Source: Butyricicoccus sp. (GTDB lineage Bacteria > Bacillota > Clostridia > Oscillospirales > Butyricicoccaceae). From it: a DNA stretch of 11,994 nt. The stretch spans positions 1 to 11,994 of the forward strand of contig JAUMSA010000332.1 of assembly GCA_031293105.1 (NCBI GenBank), read 5' to 3'. The notes beneath the pieces are model-generated. The model ran no database searches, was not told where the DNA came from, and saw only the letters and a program-made list of their open reading frames with translations. Below are positions 4,373 through 11,821 of the stretch, in pieces. Made by a program: the position numbers and the translations under genes. The stretch's first letter is position 1, and every line of letters begins with the position of its first letter.

Positions 4373-6481
4373 ATGAACAAACAGACAAAACCGGTGCTTT
4401 CCATCGGTATGATCGTAAAAAATGAAGAACAGAAGCTGGAAAAATGCTTAAAAGCCTTGCAGCCGCTGCGCGATGCAGTGCCATGTGAGCTGGTGATTGC
4501 CGATACCGGCTCGACCGACGGCACCCGCGCCATTGCCGAGCGGTATGCCGATTTGGTGTTTGACTTTCCCTGGGTTAATGATTTTGCGGCCGCTCGCAAT
4601 GCGGTGATGGATAAATGCACCGGCTTGTGGTATCTGACCGTGGATGCCGATGAATATTTGGATGCTGATGTGTCCGAATTGGTCTCCTTTTTGACCAGTG
4701 CGTCTGCCAAGAAAACCGATGTCGGCTATGTTATTGTCCGAAACTACAATACCGCGGATATGGTACCTGGGGACTGTAATGATTTTTTTGCGTTCCGCAT
4801 GGTGCGCATGGCAATGGGTATCCGTTATCATGGCTCCGTTCATGAAGCTTTTTCGGTGCAGGCCGGACAGGTGTCCCGCTTTTTTCACGCCACCATCTTG
4901 CATCATGACGGGTACGCTTGGCGGACGCAGGACAATGCGCGTGAAAAATTGCAGCGCAATTTAGACTTGCTGGAAGCCGAAATACAGAAGCATCCCCATA
5001 ATGCGCGCATTTTGATGGAGTGCATTGAATCCTCCAACTTTGAAGAAGAAAAACGGCGAAAATATTCTCAGATGGCCATGGATTTGCTGAAAAACGGCCC
5101 GATCGAAGAGGCTATTTTTGCCCCTGTTTTGGCGCGAAGCGCTTGCATGGCCGCCGCCGGCGAACGATATCCCGAAGCGGCCGAATGGATCGCCTTTGCG
5201 CAAGAACACTTCCCCGATTCGGCGTTTATCCGGGTGGATGTCTCCTTTGCCGCCGCTTTACAGGCCCACCACGATCGGGATTCTGCCAAGGTGATTCAGG
5301 CCGGGGAACGATACAAAGCCGAATGGCATGCTTTTTCCCAAGACCCGGATTTACAGGCAAAGACGCTCTATCTTTCGCCACTGCAATGGGTAAAGGCGGT
5401 TGACCAGCAAATCATCGATTTGCTGTTATCCGAGGCCTATGCCCGAACCGGCCAGCCGGAAACAGCCTGGAAACTGCTGCGCGGCTGGGAATTCTCACCC
5501 GCAACCCCGGAAGTCTTGGCCGATTGGGTGCGTACAATGACCTTGCTGGAACATATCCCAGGCGCCGAGGAAGAAGTCCTACGTGTCTTTAACGCAACCG
5601 ATTCGGAAGAAACCGAATCCAAACTGCGCCACACCTATGTCAGTGCCCTACTCAACCTGTTTTGGAATGGACGCGCTGGGGTCGGCGTATTCCGCCGTTT
5701 ACCTGGTTTGCTCGGAATTTGTGCCGCCTTCCTGGCCGAAACCGATCCAATGGTGCGGACAGCCCTGCTGGAATCGGTCACCAACTGGGGTGAATACCCG
5801 GTGCCGCTGGCACAGGATGCCATCCAGGCAGGCCTTGCCTTGCCGGATGGGTTCTATCAGCAGTCGTCCGAAAAATTGCAGGACGCCGCGACGCTGTATA
5901 TTTCCCGCGATGAACAGAATGCCTCCCATATACTGCGCTTTTTAAAGAATGATTCTTTCCAAGGTTCACGCTTACAATTTGCATTCATGCTGATTTCTAC
6001 CGTACTGCAAGCGAATAAAAATCTTGAAACCGAGCAAATGCAATTACTGTGTGACTTCTTCTTTACAGTATCCGAGGCATATTTAAAGTGGGTTTACAAT
6101 CCGGTTTTGCTGCAAGAGGAAAACGTCCATCTGCTGCCGGGGCTGCATCGGTTTGCCTGGTATATCCTGCGGGAGCAGAAGCGGCTGGGACAGCAGGCTT
6201 GGTCGGACTGCATCCAGGATTTACGGCAGGCTTTGCAGAGCGCACCTGCCATGAAGCATGTAGTGGACTATCTGCTGCATCAGGTGGACACCCAGCAGGC
6301 AAACAGCCGCATCACGCCTGAAATGGAGACATTGGCCGCACAGATTCGCAGTATCTTATCCCAATACGCTCCGGATGATCCGGCGGTGCAGATGTTGATG
6401 GCCAGCCCGGCCTACCAAAAGGTGGCACCTTTGCTTGAAATGATCGAAAAATCGGAAAACAGCGAGGATGAATCAATATGA
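4373..6481 (+). CDS. Family 2 glycosyltransferase with long helical (TPR-like) tail
   Basis: A 702-residue cytoplasmic protein. Residues 7-230 form a GT-A-fold family 2 glycosyltransferase domain: SIGMIVKNEEQKLEKCL at the nucleotide-binding start, IADTGSTDGT (42-51), and DADEY (91-95), which supplies the metal-binding DxD. The remaining ~470 residues are rich in alternating helices without a clear catalytic motif and look like tetratricopeptide-type repeats, which could hold a protein acceptor. The architecture and the position directly after flagellin suggest an enzyme that puts sugar on flagellin or starts a surface glycan; the donor sugar is not predictable. The start is ambiguous: ATG at 4373 (GGTGGG 4 bases upstream, AAAGGA 12 bases upstream) is preferred over GTG at 4364, which would leave only 3 bases after AAAGGA. 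The stop overlaps rfbF by ATGA. Confidence 0.85.
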   Translation: MNKQTKPVLSIGMIVKNEEQKLEKCLKALQPLRDAVPCELVIADTGSTDGTRAIAERYADLVFDFPWVNDFAAARNAVMDKCTGLWYLTVDADEYLDADVSELVSFLTSASAKKTDVGYVIVRNYNTADMVPGDCNDFFAFRMVRMAMGIRYHGSVHEAFSVQAGQVSRFFHATILHHDGYAWRTQDNAREKLQRNLDLLEAEIQKHPHNARILMECIESSNFEEEKRRKYSQMAMDLLKNGPIEEAIFAPVLARSACMAAAGERYPEAAEWIAFAQEHFPDSAFIRVDVSFAAALQAHHDRDSAKVIQAGERYKAEWHAFSQDPDLQAKTLYLSPLQWVKAVDQQIIDLLLSEAYARTGQPETAWKLLRGWEFSPATPEVLADWVRTMTLLEHIPGAEEEVLRVFNATDSEETESKLRHTYVSALLNLFWNGRAGVGVFRRLPGLLGICAAFLAETDPMVRTALLESVTNWGEYPVPLAQDAIQAGLALPDGFYQQSSEKLQDAATLYISRDEQNASHILRFLKNDSFQGSRLQFAFMLISTVLQANKNLETEQMQLLCDFFFTVSEAYLKWVYNPVLLQEENVHLLPGLHRFAWYILREQKRLGQQAWSDCIQDLRQALQSAPAMKHVVDYLLHQVDTQQANSRITPEMETLAAQIRSILSQYAPDDPAVQMLMASPAYQKVAPLLEMIEKSENSEDESI

Positions 6482-7260
6482 AAGTTGTGATTTTGGCAGG
6501 CGGCCTTGGCACCCGTATCAGCGAAGAAAGTCATCTGAAACCAAAGCCCATGATTACGATTGGCGACCAGCCCATCCTTTGGCATATCATGAAATACTAC
6601 TCAAATTTTAGTTTCCAGGATTTTGTAATCTGCTGTGGCTATAAAGGGTATGTCATTAAGGAATACTTTGCCGATTACTATCTGCACCGTTCGGATGTGA
6701 CCTTCGACTTTTCGGCCGAAAACCGCATGACCGTGCACAGCAATGTTGCCGAGCCATGGCGTGTGACCATTGTGGATACCGGACTGAACACGCAGACCGG
6801 TGCGCGCATTAAGCGGGTGCAGAAATACATCGGGGATGAACCTTTTATGCTAACCTATGGCGATGGCGTCAGCAATGTAGACCTGCATGCCCTGCTGGCA
6901 CAGCACCAGCAAAGCGGCAAAATTGTGACGTTGACCGGTATCCAGCCGGGCGGACGCTTTGGCGTACTGGATTTGGACGAAGCCAGCAACACCGTTGTCG
7001 GCTTCCGCGAAAAAGCCAAAGAAGATGGCGGCTGGATCAACGGTGGCTTTATGGTGATGCAGCCTGAAGTATTCGACTATTTGCAGACCGATGAAAAATG
7101 CGTCCTGGAACATGCCCCGCTGGAGCGTCTGGCAACCGAAGGGAAACTCGGCATCTACCGTCATGAAGGCTTTTGGCAGTGTATGGATACCCAGCGTGAC
7201 CGCAACCGTCTGCAAACAATGTGGGCCAACAATGCACCATGGCATGTTTGGAAGGATTAA
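6478..7260 (+). CDS. rfbF: Glucose-1-phosphate cytidylyltransferase
   Basis: Makes CDP-glucose from glucose 1-phosphate and CTP, the entry step to CDP-linked 3,6-dideoxyhexoses and related sugars. At 260 residues it matches the family length (about 257). Motifs: LAGGLGTRISEESHLKPKPM (6-25), the nucleotide-binding signature with its lysines, then YGDGVSNVD for metal binding, GGRFGVLDLD, INGGFMV and the end FWQCMDTQRDRN. It begins with an ATGA overlap with the glycosyltransferase stop, so the two are probably translationally coupled. The usual next gene is rfbG; here only a short frame follows before an insertion element. Without a dehydratase elsewhere, CDP-glucose would be a dead end unless used directly. 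Confidence 0.93.
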   Translation: MKVVILAGGLGTRISEESHLKPKPMITIGDQPILWHIMKYYSNFSFQDFVICCGYKGYVIKEYFADYYLHRSDVTFDFSAENRMTVHSNVAEPWRVTIVDTGLNTQTGARIKRVQKYIGDEPFMLTYGDGVSNVDLHALLAQHQQSGKIVTLTGIQPGGRFGVLDLDEASNTVVGFREKAKEDGGWINGGFMVMQPEVFDYLQTDEKCVLEHAPLERLATEGKLGIYRHEGFWQCMDTQRDRNRLQTMWANNAPWHVWKD

Positions 7261-7261
7261 G

Positions 7262-7354
7262 GTGACCAACTATAAGAAGTCAAGCCTTTTCAAAGAAATT
7301 TTTAAGGGAAGAAAAAGGGCGCAGAAAACCAAGCCCTCCATCGGGAGAACTTAA
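7262..7354 (+). pseudogene. Truncated gene start after rfbF, possible rfbG remnant
   Basis: A 30-codon frame starting with GTG two bases after the rfbF stop, with AAGGA (7253-7257) as SD. The first residues, MTNYKKSSLFKEIFKGRK, resemble the start of CDP-glucose 4,6-dehydratases, in which a few residues, a LF/FW pair and a (K/Q)GK(R/K) precede the NAD-binding VTGHTGFKGSW. Here that motif is missing: after KGRK the frame reads a basic run and stops near the insertion element. Gene order (rfbF then rfbG) supports this reading. The rest of rfbG is not on the far side of the element, so a deletion rather than a clean split is implied. The similarity is short and recalled from memory; an unrelated small frame is possible. 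Confidence 0.4.
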
Positions 7355-7371
7355 AAAAGAATGGATGCGTT

Positions 7372-8535
7372 TTAGCGAATCATTGTTGGATCATAACGGA
7401 TGTTCTTGGTTTGCATTGTGTAAATGACCCGGAGGAGTTTTTTGGCGACATGGGTCATAGCTACACGGTATGGCTTGCCTTCGGCTCTTTTCTTGGCGTA
7501 ATATTCGGCAAAAACCGGTTCATTGGTGATCAGTGGCAAGCAGCAGTTCATTAGGGCATAGCGGAGCTGGGATGAGCCATGCTTGACCATGTGGCCGGTA
7601 AACTCAGACTGGCCAGATTGCAAATAGCGCGGCTCCAGGCCGGCAAAGGAGAGCATCTTTGAGGGACTCTGGAATTTGCTGAAGTCCCCGAACTCAGAGA
7701 GGATCACAGCAACAGAGAGTTCTCCGATACCAGGAAGAGACAGGCAAGGCGGATCGATCCCCTGAACGCACTCTTTGATTTGAGAATCCAATGCATCCAC
7801 CTTAGCGTCTAACTGGGAGTAAAGTTCCAGAAGGATATTCATCTGGTCAAGGAGATAATCGCTTGGGACCCCGACCGTGTTTTTTGCTAAGTCTTTGAGT
7901 TGAATAAAATCACTCAGGGTAAACCTTCCACGGGAAACCTTGCGCAGGGATTCATAAGAACGCGTGTTCATGTTGGCGATTCTCTCCGGCGTTTGGTAGT
8001 GAACAAGGATGTACAGAGCCGTGGCAGAGAATCTGCCTTTGAAGAAGGGTTTGAACTCAGGAAACAGCCGATCCAGGACGTTGGTAAGCTCCACCAACTG
8101 TCGGCTGCGTTGGCGAACCAGACTATCCCGGAACCTTGTGAGTGACTTTAGCTTGTCCAAGTGGTAGAATGATGGCGGATAGGGTTTGTACTCTACTGTC
8201 ATCACATAATGGGTGATGCTGCGAGCGTCAATGGAGTCAGTTTTCGTATTTCTGAGTGATTTGCTGCGAACAAATCTGGAAACCAGAAGCGGATTAAACT
8301 CCATGAAAGTGAAGCCGTTGGATTCGAGGAACAGCTTCAGATTTTGTCCATAGTGACCGGTAGACTCAAGCCCTATTTTCTTTTCTCCTTCCAAACTGTC
8401 CAGCAGTTCTTTGAGAAGAGAAAAGCCCTCCCGGTCATTGGAAAAGGGCCATGAGGGCATGACAATATCACCGAGTTCATCAATGATAGCACAGTCGTGT
8501 TTGAACTTAGAGATGTCGATTCCTACAAAGTACAT
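7372..8535 (-). CDS. IS110-family DEDD recombinase (transposase)
   Basis: A 387-residue IS110 transposase. The RuvC-like N-terminal domain shows the acidic set: Asp7 in GIDISK, Glu57 in GLESTGHYG, and Asp100 and Asp103 in KTDSIDAR. A helical linker (about 125-255) follows. The C-terminal Transposase_20 domain holds LPGIGELSVAVILSEFGD (267-284), KMLSFAGLEPRY (293-304) and KHGSSQLRYAL (318-328); the serine of GSS (321 or 322) should be the nucleophile. In IS621 such enzymes act with an element-encoded bridge RNA that pairs with target and donor DNA. The ATG at 8535 has AAAGGAGGA five bases upstream, which decides it over an in-frame ATG 37 codons earlier. The gene is full length with no visible frameshift, so the element may be active. 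Confidence 0.95.
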   Translation of the reverse strand: MYFVGIDISKFKHDCAIIDELGDIVMPSWPFSNDREGFSLLKELLDSLEGEKKIGLESTGHYGQNLKLFLESNGFTFMEFNPLLVSRFVRSKSLRNTKTDSIDARSITHYVMTVEYKPYPPSFYHLDKLKSLTRFRDSLVRQRSRQLVELTNVLDRLFPEFKPFFKGRFSATALYILVHYQTPERIANMNTRSYESLRKVSRGRFTLSDFIQLKDLAKNTVGVPSDYLLDQMNILLELYSQLDAKVDALDSQIKECVQGIDPPCLSLPGIGELSVAVILSEFGDFSKFQSPSKMLSFAGLEPRYLQSGQSEFTGHMVKHGSSQLRYALMNCCLPLITNEPVFAEYYAKKRAEGKPYRVAMTHVAKKLLRVIYTMQTKNIRYDPTMIR

Positions 8536-8719
8536 GGATTTCCTCCTTTGTTTTGATTTGCACTGCTGTCTCCACAGATGGCTTGTCCATGTATTCACGC
8601 AAATAAAAACGTCTAGCGTTAACCAACTAATTACCAATACAGGCAAGCCACTGTGGTCTGAGTCACCTCAAAACAGTCATGCTGTAATTAAATAGATACA
8701 AATCCACAGTGCTTACCTG
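8536..8719 (-). ncRNA. Candidate IS110 bridge RNA in the element left end
   Basis: The non-coding region before the recombinase gene folds strongly. On the reverse strand CAGGTAAGCACTGTGG (8704-8719) pairs with CCACAGTGGCTTGCCTG (8640-8656) over 16 bp with one wobble and one bulge. It encloses a 47-nt loop (8657-8703) that could be the target-binding loop. Next, GTATT (8636-8640, sharing its first base with the previous arm) with AATAC, and ACGC with GCGT inside it, could frame a donor-binding loop, and CTGT-GGAG-ACAG makes a last small hairpin. A TATAAT (8720-8725) precedes the RNA. Bridge RNAs of IS110 elements lie exactly here and are of this size (177 nt in IS621). The true 5' end may be near 8713, inside the first stem. 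The guide segments could not be assigned. Confidence 0.5.
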
Positions 8720-8725
8720 ATTATA
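8720..8725 (-). promoter_or_regulatory. TATAAT -10 box at the element left end
   Basis: A perfect TATAAT on the reverse strand, about 185 bp before the recombinase ATG. No good -35 lies 16-18 bp upstream (ACAGCA at 17 bp). In IS110 elements the -35 is often supplied by the right end when the excised circle joins both ends, so this half promoter may be complete only in the circle. Confidence 0.45.
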
Positions 8726-8765
8726 CCGCAGGTAGCTACTCCTGCTGTACAACCAATTTTCGAGG

Positions 8766-8819
8766 AAAGGAGAAATAATAAAACCACCCTTTCGAGATGG
8801 TTTTATTATACGTGATTTT
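8766..8819 (+). promoter_or_regulatory. SD separated from the start codon by a perfect 12-bp hairpin
   Basis: AAAGGAG (8766-8772) lies 47 bases before the dehydrogenase ATG, too far for normal use. Between them ATAATAAAACCA (8775-8786) and TGGTTTTATTAT (8798-8809) form a perfect 12-bp hairpin with an 11-nt loop. When folded, it leaves 2 + 10 unpaired bases between SD and ATG, near a working distance. The start codon has no other SD. The hairpin could instead be a weak terminator (TGGTTTTATTAT after the stem) or a hairpin near the IS110 insertion site. Confidence 0.4.
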
Positions 8820-10070
8820 ATGACCGTAACCGTATTTGGGCTGGGGTTTGTCGGTTTGACGACTGCCTTAGGTCTGGCCAGCAAGGGACATCAGGTCTAT
8901 GGATTTGATGTGGATACCGCCCGAAAGGAAATGATTGCATCGGGCCAGCTTCCGTTTTTGGAGCCTGGGCTTGATGATGCGCTTAGGCAGGAGTTGGGGC
9001 AGCACTTTCATCTGACTGATGCGCCTGCACGTGCCGTTGCGGAAAGTGAATGCATCTTTTTCTGTGTTGGGACCCCTTATGGGGATAATGGACAAGCCGA
9101 CCTGACCTATCTCTTTTCCGCAATTGACATGGCTTTAGCGGGCACGGATGCCGAAAAATTCCGTGTCTTTGTCGTCAAATCCACCGTTCCCCCCTCCACC
9201 GTACAAGATCGCCTAATTCCTTACCTAAAAGCTCACAGCCAATTCTATGGCCGCACCCTGGGCGCGGCCAACAATCCAGAATTTTTGCGCGAGGGCCATT
9301 GCTGGGAGGATTTCATCCACGCGGATCGCATTGTCTTAGGGGTTTGTGATCCCCAGTCGGAGCAATTACTACGCGCATTATATCAGGATTTTTCCTGTCC
9401 CATCTTTGCCGTAACTCCCAACACCGGAGAATTTATCAAATACCTTTCCAATAGCCTGCTGGCTACCATGATCAGCTATTCCAATGAAATGTCTTTGCTG
9501 GCCGACGCGGTCGGCGGCATCGAAGTCGCCCAGGCTTTCCGCATCCTGCATCTGGATAAACGCTGGGGCGGCTGCAATATGACATCCTATGTCTATCCGG
9601 GCTGCGGCTATGGCGGCTACTGCCTGCCCAAAGATACCAATGCACTGCTGGCGCTCTCCCGTTCCAAGGGGTTTGAGCCCGGCATCCTCGCGCAGGTCAT
9701 CGGCACCAACGACCAGATGCCGGAACGCATTGCAGAACGCATCAGCAAGCAGGCCGACCCGCAGGCGCGCATCGCCATCCTGGGACTTTCCTTTAAGCCT
9801 GGGTCGGACGATGTCCGCCAGTCACCGGCAGCCCCCATTCTCCGCATCCTGCAACAGAATGGATATCACAATTTGACCGCCTATGACCCGGTTGCCAATT
9901 CCCTGTTTCAGCAGGCTTATCCGGACATTGCGCTGCAATATGAAGATTCCATGGCACAGGCGCTGCATGGTGCCGCATTTGCAGTCATCCTGACCGCCTG
10001 GCCAGAATTTGCCGATATCCCGCAGGATACAGACACGGTCATTGTGGACTGCCGGTATATGCTGCCGTAA
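8820..10070 (+). CDS. Nucleotide-sugar dehydrogenase, UDP-glucose 6-dehydrogenase family
   Basis: A 416-residue NAD-dependent enzyme that oxidises C6 of a nucleotide sugar to the uronic acid, most likely UDP-glucose to UDP-glucuronate; UDP-N-acetylhexosamine or GDP-mannose substrates cannot be excluded. The N-terminal Rossmann domain starts with TVFGLGFVGLTTALGLASKGH (GxGxxG at 7-12), then FFCVGTPYGDNG and VVKSTVPP. The central domain has NPEFLREG, EFIKYLSNSLLATMISYSNE (active-site Lys/Asn) and GCGYGGYCLPKDT with the catalytic Cys268. The C-terminal domain includes LGLSFKPGSDDVRQSPA, the substrate-binding FKPGTDDxRxS motif. The first residues match the family start, so the ATG at 8820 is secure although no ordinary SD precedes it. 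It lies just past the IS110 element and probably belonged to the same operon as rfbF. Confidence 0.92.
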   Translation: MTVTVFGLGFVGLTTALGLASKGHQVYGFDVDTARKEMIASGQLPFLEPGLDDALRQELGQHFHLTDAPARAVAESECIFFCVGTPYGDNGQADLTYLFSAIDMALAGTDAEKFRVFVVKSTVPPSTVQDRLIPYLKAHSQFYGRTLGAANNPEFLREGHCWEDFIHADRIVLGVCDPQSEQLLRALYQDFSCPIFAVTPNTGEFIKYLSNSLLATMISYSNEMSLLADAVGGIEVAQAFRILHLDKRWGGCNMTSYVYPGCGYGGYCLPKDTNALLALSRSKGFEPGILAQVIGTNDQMPERIAERISKQADPQARIAILGLSFKPGSDDVRQSPAAPILRILQQNGYHNLTAYDPVANSLFQQAYPDIALQYEDSMAQALHGAAFAVILTAWPEFADIPQDTDTVIVDCRYMLP

Positions 10071-10115
10071 GTACAGGATACGACCGTTTCATTGCAAAAC
10101 TCTCGGGGGACATTT

Positions 10116-11801
10116 ATGAAACATCAAGCAAATGGCTGCAAAAAGCCAAAAATTATCGTTCTTACCTATGCTTATAACGTAGAAAAATACATTCCAAATG
10201 CGCTGCAAAGCATGATATCACAAACGTATGACAACTGGGAATGGTATCTGACTGATAACGCATCCACAGACCGGACACCAAATATCATCGAGGATTTTTT
10301 ACAGGCGCATCCCGATGAACGCATCCATTATTTCAAACGCAAGTACAATTCTATCCTGCATCCCGGAAAGGAAAAAGACCCATTTTCTGTTTGTGTGTTG
10401 CCTTCCTTAGTCGGAAAGGGGTATTACATTACTTCGCTGGATTCGGATGATTATTTTGAACCCCGCGCTCTAGAAATCATGGCAAAACCGGTCATCGAGC
10501 ATGGTGTGGACTATGTGATCACCGGGCGGCAGGCCTTTTCGAATGCTGACCATTATGATGCGGAACTGCCGGTTACCCGGCTTTTTCCGGATATCGCCGA
10601 CTTATCCGATGTATGGCCGCAAAATTATGTCTGTATGCGTACGGTATGGGGAAAACTCTTTCATCTGGATGGCTACTATGCGGTTTTACAAAATAAAGAA
10701 AGACAGGGTATATCGAACGGAAACGATACATATATGAATCTGCTTTATATGCAGACGGCTTCCTCTGCCGCCTCAGTCGGCGAGGTAACGGTTCATTTCT
10801 GCATCCGGCCGGATTCTGTTTTCCGTTCCAATGTCTTCCCGGAGCGCTATCGTGCCTATGTCAAGATCTATCAAAAAACGATCGAACTATTCCGGCAGTG
10901 GAACCGTATGCAATCCTCGAATTTGTTCTTTGCGGCACGGGTTTTACAGTCTTCCATGCTCGAAACGATCTTGCCCACCACCCGGAACGTGCAATCGCCG
11001 ACAGCCCTGAAACTGCTGAAAAATATTTTGACCGATCCCACGGTACATCAGGTTTTAAGCAAGTATGAGTTATATGATGCATTCTTAGAGCAAGTCTTTG
11101 CACTCCTACAAAAGAATGCGGTATGGCAACCGGAACAGGGCAGCATACCATGTGAAAAATATTTTCACATTTGGATTTTGCGGGCGCTGCTGCACCCGGA
11201 ACAGGACTGGTATCTGCGGCTGTGCTGCTTGCTCCGTGGCGTTCTGATGGGGGATAACCGTTTTCGGGTTGGCATGAAATATTTACGGGCCATGCTGGTG
11301 GAAAACACCCAAGACGATTGCCAGAAAGATTATTCCTCTTTATCTGAATCGGATATGAAAAATCTGTCGGCCACAAACCCCTTGGCCTTTACGGCCTTCC
11401 TTTGCAGAGATACTGCAAACCAGGAGCAGGACAGCATGGATGATGATCGCAAAAAGGTGATCGATTCGCTGCAAAAAGGTAACAACCGGCAAGTAGAGCA
11501 AGCGGTCTCCCGTTTTGCCCAGCATGCCCCGCTGGATTATATAGTTCTGTATGCAAAAATGTATCTGGCGTGTGTAAAAAACGATACAGAAGCCGCTTGC
11601 TGCATTGCCGGTACCGTCGAATTTTTATATCCATATAATTCGTTATTGGTTGATATGGCAGGAACGATTTTAGAAGAAGGCGGTCATTCCCATATGGCAT
11701 ATGCGCTGTATAAGAAGCATCGATTCTATGCGGAAGACACCGAAAAAATCCAAATCCAGCAAAACTTGCAGCGGCTGGAAGACAAAATGCAGAATACTTG
11801 A
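10116..11801 (+). CDS. Family 2 glycosyltransferase with long helical tail
   Basis: A 561-residue glycosyltransferase. The N-terminal GT-A domain (about 10-230) shows PKIIVLTYAYNVEKYIPNALQSMISQTYDNWEWYL with its nucleotide-binding strand, TDNASTDRTPNII, and SLDSDDYFEPRAL with the DxD metal site. The C-terminal ~330 residues are helical, ending in TPR-like pairs (YAKMYLACVKNDTEAACC, then HMAYALYKKHRFYAED). The domain plan is like that of the first glycosyltransferase of the cluster (4373-6481), with little obvious sequence identity in the tails. The ATG at 10116 has GGGGGA five bases upstream and is chosen over a TTG at 10092. It is 45 bp after the dehydrogenase stop and 20 bp before the next transferase, consistent with one transcript. 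Acceptor and donor are unknown. Confidence 0.85.
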   Translation: MKHQANGCKKPKIIVLTYAYNVEKYIPNALQSMISQTYDNWEWYLTDNASTDRTPNIIEDFLQAHPDERIHYFKRKYNSILHPGKEKDPFSVCVLPSLVGKGYYITSLDSDDYFEPRALEIMAKPVIEHGVDYVITGRQAFSNADHYDAELPVTRLFPDIADLSDVWPQNYVCMRTVWGKLFHLDGYYAVLQNKERQGISNGNDTYMNLLYMQTASSAASVGEVTVHFCIRPDSVFRSNVFPERYRAYVKIYQKTIELFRQWNRMQSSNLFFAARVLQSSMLETILPTTRNVQSPTALKLLKNILTDPTVHQVLSKYELYDAFLEQVFALLQKNAVWQPEQGSIPCEKYFHIWILRALLHPEQDWYLRLCCLLRGVLMGDNRFRVGMKYLRAMLVENTQDDCQKDYSSLSESDMKNLSATNPLAFTAFLCRDTANQEQDSMDDDRKKVIDSLQKGNNRQVEQAVSRFAQHAPLDYIVLYAKMYLACVKNDTEAACCIAGTVEFLYPYNSLLVDMAGTILEEGGHSHMAYALYKKHRFYAEDTEKIQIQQNLQRLEDKMQNT

Positions 11802-11821
11802 AAATGGGGGCGAATAAAACA

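Larger units (their letters stand above)
7333..8756 (-). mobile_element. IS110-family insertion element (ends approximate)
   Basis: One intact IS110-type recombinase gene on the reverse strand, with a ~200-nt non-coding left end (its upstream side, about 8536-8756) and a short right end after the stop (about 7333-7371). A long non-coding stretch before rather than after the gene fits the IS110 subgroup, not IS1111. IS110 elements lack clear terminal inverted repeats, so the ends are hard to fix. The chosen ends follow AACCAA, found at 7327-7332 and 8751-8756, which would give about 1.42 kb, within the usual range. They could be wrong by tens of bases on either side. It interrupts the sugar cluster in antisense orientation. 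Confidence 0.7.

Noticed and set aside
7333..7354. Terminator of the IS110 gene from CTCC/GGAG near the right end
   Set aside because: The stem is only four base pairs and has no T-run in the proper place on the reverse strand.
8536..8646. N-terminal extension of the IS110 recombinase from an ATG at 8646
   Set aside because: The extra 37 residues are unlike the family, overlap the candidate bridge RNA, and the ATG at 8535 has a strong SD and the conserved MYFVGIDISK start.
8782..8823. Short frame ending in TGA that overlaps the dehydrogenase ATG (ATGA), as the tail of a split gene
   Set aside because: Only 13 codons, lying across the perfect hairpin, with no match to a dehydratase C-terminus that I can recognise; probably chance.
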